Below are positions 61,776 through 64,000 of a DNA stretch of 64,000 bases, piece after piece. The translations under genes and the position numbers were made by a program. A model generated the notes under the pieces. It searched no databases, had not been told where the DNA came from, and worked only from the letters and a program-made list of their open reading frames with translations. This stretch comes from Neisseria perflava (lineage in GTDB: Bacteria > Pseudomonadota > Gammaproteobacteria > Burkholderiales > Neisseriaceae). Positions within the stretch are counted from its first letter, which is position 1. Each line of letters starts with the position of its first letter. The stretch covers positions 1 to 64,000 of the forward strand of contig NZ_JALJYC010000010.1 of assembly GCF_024170405.1 (NCBI RefSeq). Direction: 5' to 3'.

Positions 61776-64000
61776 ATGTCCAAACCCGTTTCCCCGATGA
61801 TGCAGCAGTATCTCGCCATCAAAGCCGAACACGCCGACAAGCTCCTGTTTTACCGCATGGGCGATTTTTACGAGCTGTTTTTTGATGACGCGGTGGAGGC
61901 GGCCAAGCTGCTCGACATTACCCTGACCACGCGCGGGCAGGTGGCGGGCGAGCCGATTAAGATGGCGGGCGTGCCGTATCACTCGGCCGAGCAGTATCTG
62001 GCGCGGCTGGTGAAAATGGGTAGAAGCGTGGCGATTTGCGAGCAGGTGGGTGAGGTCGGCGCTGGCAAAGGGCCGGTCGAGCGCAAGGTGGTACGCATTG
62101 TCACGCCGGGCACGCTCACCGATTCGGCTTTTTTGGAAGACAAGGAAACCAACCGCATTGTGGCGGTGAATGCGGATAAAAAGCAGGTTGGTTTGGCATG
62201 GGCTTCTTTGCAGAGCGGCGAGTTTAAAAGCAAAATTGTGCCGTCTGAAAAGCTGGCCGACGAACTGGCGCGTTTGCAGGCGGCGGAAATTTTGCTGGCC
62301 GACGGCAAAAACGCGCCACCGCTGACGGGGGCGAACATCACGCGCCTGAATGCGTGGCAGTTTGACGCGGATACCGGAGCCAAACTCCTGACCGATTATT
62401 TCGGCTGCCAAGATTTGCGCGGCTTCGGCTTGGAGATGAAGGAGCATGACCTAGCAATCGGCGCGGCGGGGGCACTGCTCAACTACATCCGCCTCACGCA
62501 AAACCTGCTGCCGCAACACCTCGACGGCCTGTCTTTGGAAACCGAAAGCCAATACATCGCTATGGACGCGGCCACGCGGCGCAATTTGGAGCTGACCCAG
62601 ACCTTGAGCGGCAAAAAAGCGCCGACGCTGTTTTCCGTATTAGACGACTGCACCACGCATATGGGCAGCCGCCTGCTGGCTTTGTGGCTGCATCATCCTT
62701 TGCGCAGCCGCGACAAAATCCGTGCGCGGCAAGAGGCGGTAGCGGCCTTGCAAAATCAATACGAAATGCTGCAAGGCCGTCTGAAAAACATTGCCGACAT
62801 CGAGCGCATTGCTGCGCGGATTGCGGTGGGCAACGCCCGCCCGCGCGACTTGGCGGCGTTGCGCGACAGCTTGCAGGCACTGGCGCGGCTTGAGTTGTCC
62901 GCAGAGGGCAGCAGCCTGTTGCAGACTTTGCAAGACGTGTTCCCCGCCACCTTGCCGATTGCCGAGCAATTACAGGCCGCGATTCTGCCCGAACCGGCGG
63001 TGTGGCTGCGCGACGGCGGGGTCATCAATCACGGTTTCAACGCCGAATTGGACGAGTTGCGCCATATCCAAAACCACGGCGATGAGTTTCTGCTGGCGCT
63101 GGAGGCGCGCGAACGCGAGCGCACCGGCTTGTCCACCTTAAAGGTTGAGTTCAACCGCGTACACGGTTTTTATATCGAATTATCCAAAATCCAAGCCGAA
63201 CAAGCCCCCGCCGGCTACCAGCGCCGCCAGACCCTGAAAAACGCCGAACGCTTCATCACACCCGAATTAAAAGCTTTTGAAGATAAAGTATTGACCGCGC
63301 AAGAGCAGGCGCTGGCGCTGGAAAAACGCCTGTTTGACGACATTTTGAAACAGCTTCAGACGGCCTTGCCGCAGCTGCAACAGGCCGCCAAAGCCGCAGC
63401 CGCGCTGGACGTATTGGCCGCGTTTGCCGCTATTGCCGCCGAACGCGGCTTTGTGCGCCCCGAGTTTGCCGATTATCCGGTGTTGGAAATTTCAGACGGC
63501 CGTCATCCCGTGGTGGAGCGGCAGGTGCGCCACTTTACCGCCAACAATACGGCGTTTGACCACAAACACCGCCTCATGTTGCTCACCGGCCCGAACATGG
63601 GCGGTAAATCGACCTATATGCGCCAAGTCGCGCTGATTACCCTGCTGGCGCACACCGGCAGCTTCGTGCCCGCCGCCGCCGCCAAAATCGGCCCCATCGA
63701 CCAGATTTTCACCCGTATCGGCGCCAGCGACGACTTGGCCTCCAACCGCTCCACCTTTATGGTGGAAATGAGCGAAACCGCCTATATCCTGCACCACGCC
63801 ACGGCGCAATCGCTGGTGTTGATGGACGAAGTCGGGCGTGGCACCTCCACCTTCGACGGCCTCGCGCTGGCGCAGGCGATTGCCGAGCATTTATTGCAGA
63901 AAAACCAATCCTTCAGCCTCTTCGCCACCCATTATTTCGAGCTCACGCGCCTGCCCGAGCAGTATGCCGCCGCCGTCAATATGCATTTGAGCGCGCTGGA
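61776..64000 (+). CDS. mutS: DNA mismatch repair protein MutS (3' end outside window)
   Basis: 741 complete codons of an expected 850 or so are present. The mismatch-wedge motif FYRMGDFYELFFDDA is near residue 30, followed by the connector, lever/clamp and ATPase domains with TGPNMGGKSTYMRQVALI, SLVLMDEVGRGTSTFDGLALA and FATHYFELTRL. No frame disruption was seen. The ATG at 61776 overlaps the last base of a DUS; the A/G of the DUS also forms part of the AAAAGG ribosome-binding site. In-frame DUS copies encode VPSEKLAD, QGRLKNIAD and EISDGRHP. Confidence 0.97.
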   Translation, partial: MSKPVSPMMQQYLAIKAEHADKLLFYRMGDFYELFFDDAVEAAKLLDITLTTRGQVAGEPIKMAGVPYHSAEQYLARLVKMGRSVAICEQVGEVGAGKGPVERKVVRIVTPGTLTDSAFLEDKETNRIVAVNADKKQVGLAWASLQSGEFKSKIVPSEKLADELARLQAAEILLADGKNAPPLTGANITRLNAWQFDADTGAKLLTDYFGCQDLRGFGLEMKEHDLAIGAAGALLNYIRLTQNLLPQHLDGLSLETESQYIAMDAATRRNLELTQTLSGKKAPTLFSVLDDCTTHMGSRLLALWLHHPLRSRDKIRARQEAVAALQNQYEMLQGRLKNIADIERIAARIAVGNARPRDLAALRDSLQALARLELSAEGSSLLQTLQDVFPATLPIAEQLQAAILPEPAVWLRDGGVINHGFNAELDELRHIQNHGDEFLLALEARERERTGLSTLKVEFNRVHGFYIELSKIQAEQAPAGYQRRQTLKNAERFITPELKAFEDKVLTAQEQALALEKRLFDDILKQLQTALPQLQQAAKAAAALDVLAAFAAIAAERGFVRPEFADYPVLEISDGRHPVVERQVRHFTANNTAFDHKHRLMLLTGPNMGGKSTYMRQVALITLLAHTGSFVPAAAAKIGPIDQIFTRIGASDDLASNRSTFMVEMSETAYILHHATAQSLVLMDEVGRGTSTFDGLALAQAIAEHLLQKNQSFSLFATHYFELTRLPEQYAAAVNMHLSAL

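Overview
The window is chromosomal DNA from a Neisseria species, most likely a commensal. The main evidence is the very large number of 10-bp DNA uptake sequences (DUS, GCCGTCTGAA). Most are extended as AGGCCGTCTGAA, with a minority as ATGCCGTCTGAA, which is the AG-DUS dialect of several commensals. They often occur as inverted pairs acting as terminators between genes. The gene content and order (purD, etfAB, waaC, gap, lpxC, gnd, fkbp, glmS, metG, pgk, gltX, glmU, mutS) also resemble Neisseria. The species cannot be fixed from the sequence alone. No rRNA, tRNA, CRISPR array, prophage or intact insertion sequence was seen.

0.1-13.2 kb: an acetyltransferase, dinG and recQ helicases, a lipoprotein, tsaC, purD, a YigZ-family protein, etfA-etfB, waaC, a nicotinamidase-like hydrolase and trmO. 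Two perfect 16-bp parS sites lie on either side of the etfAB-waaC block. 13.3-26.6 kb: gap, lpxC, ggt, gnd, a 2-hydroxyacid dehydrogenase, small genes, pncC, ftsEX, a TlpA-like protein, an ArsC-like protein and a YdcF-like protein. Perfect DnaA boxes (TTATCCACA) are concentrated between 3 and 26 kb and I found none in the rest. Together with parS this suggests that the left 26 kb lies in the replication-origin domain.

26.6-50.3 kb: mostly housekeeping genes (glmS, ftsY, metG, two M16 peptidases, pgk, gltX, glmU, thiB, mntP, a ClC channel). It also holds a LacY-type permease divergent from a LacI-family regulator with two identical palindromic operators.

50.4-56.1 kb: a cell-envelope response island. 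It comprises a QseBC/PmrAB-like two-component pair, a small secreted-protein gene broken by an in-frame TAG, a small membrane protein, a double-PepSY protein and eptA (lipid A phosphoethanolamine transferase). CTTAAG-N5-CTTAAG boxes of the PmrA/QseB type precede eptA and the broken gene, and a weaker version precedes the PepSY gene, so the genes look like one regulon.

56.2-61.7 kb: a very large single-gene helicase-nuclease of the DUF4011 / superfamily-1 helicase / Vsr-like nuclease / DUF3320 type, probably a phage-defence gene. A C12 tract lies just after its apparent ATG and puts the downstream frame out of register. One C fewer would join them, so the gene looks phase-variable and off. Two further homopolymer frameshifts (A6 and T7) split the rest. 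mutS starts divergently at 61,776 and runs off the right edge.

A recurring theme is DUS inside genes: it supplies the stop codon of four genes, the likely start of an ArsC-like gene, part of the mutS start, and five in-frame segments of the FtsY acidic domain. A small inverted-repeat element, present full-length near 54.1 kb and internally deleted at 21.3 kb, has supplied the C-terminus of a DUF2061 gene.
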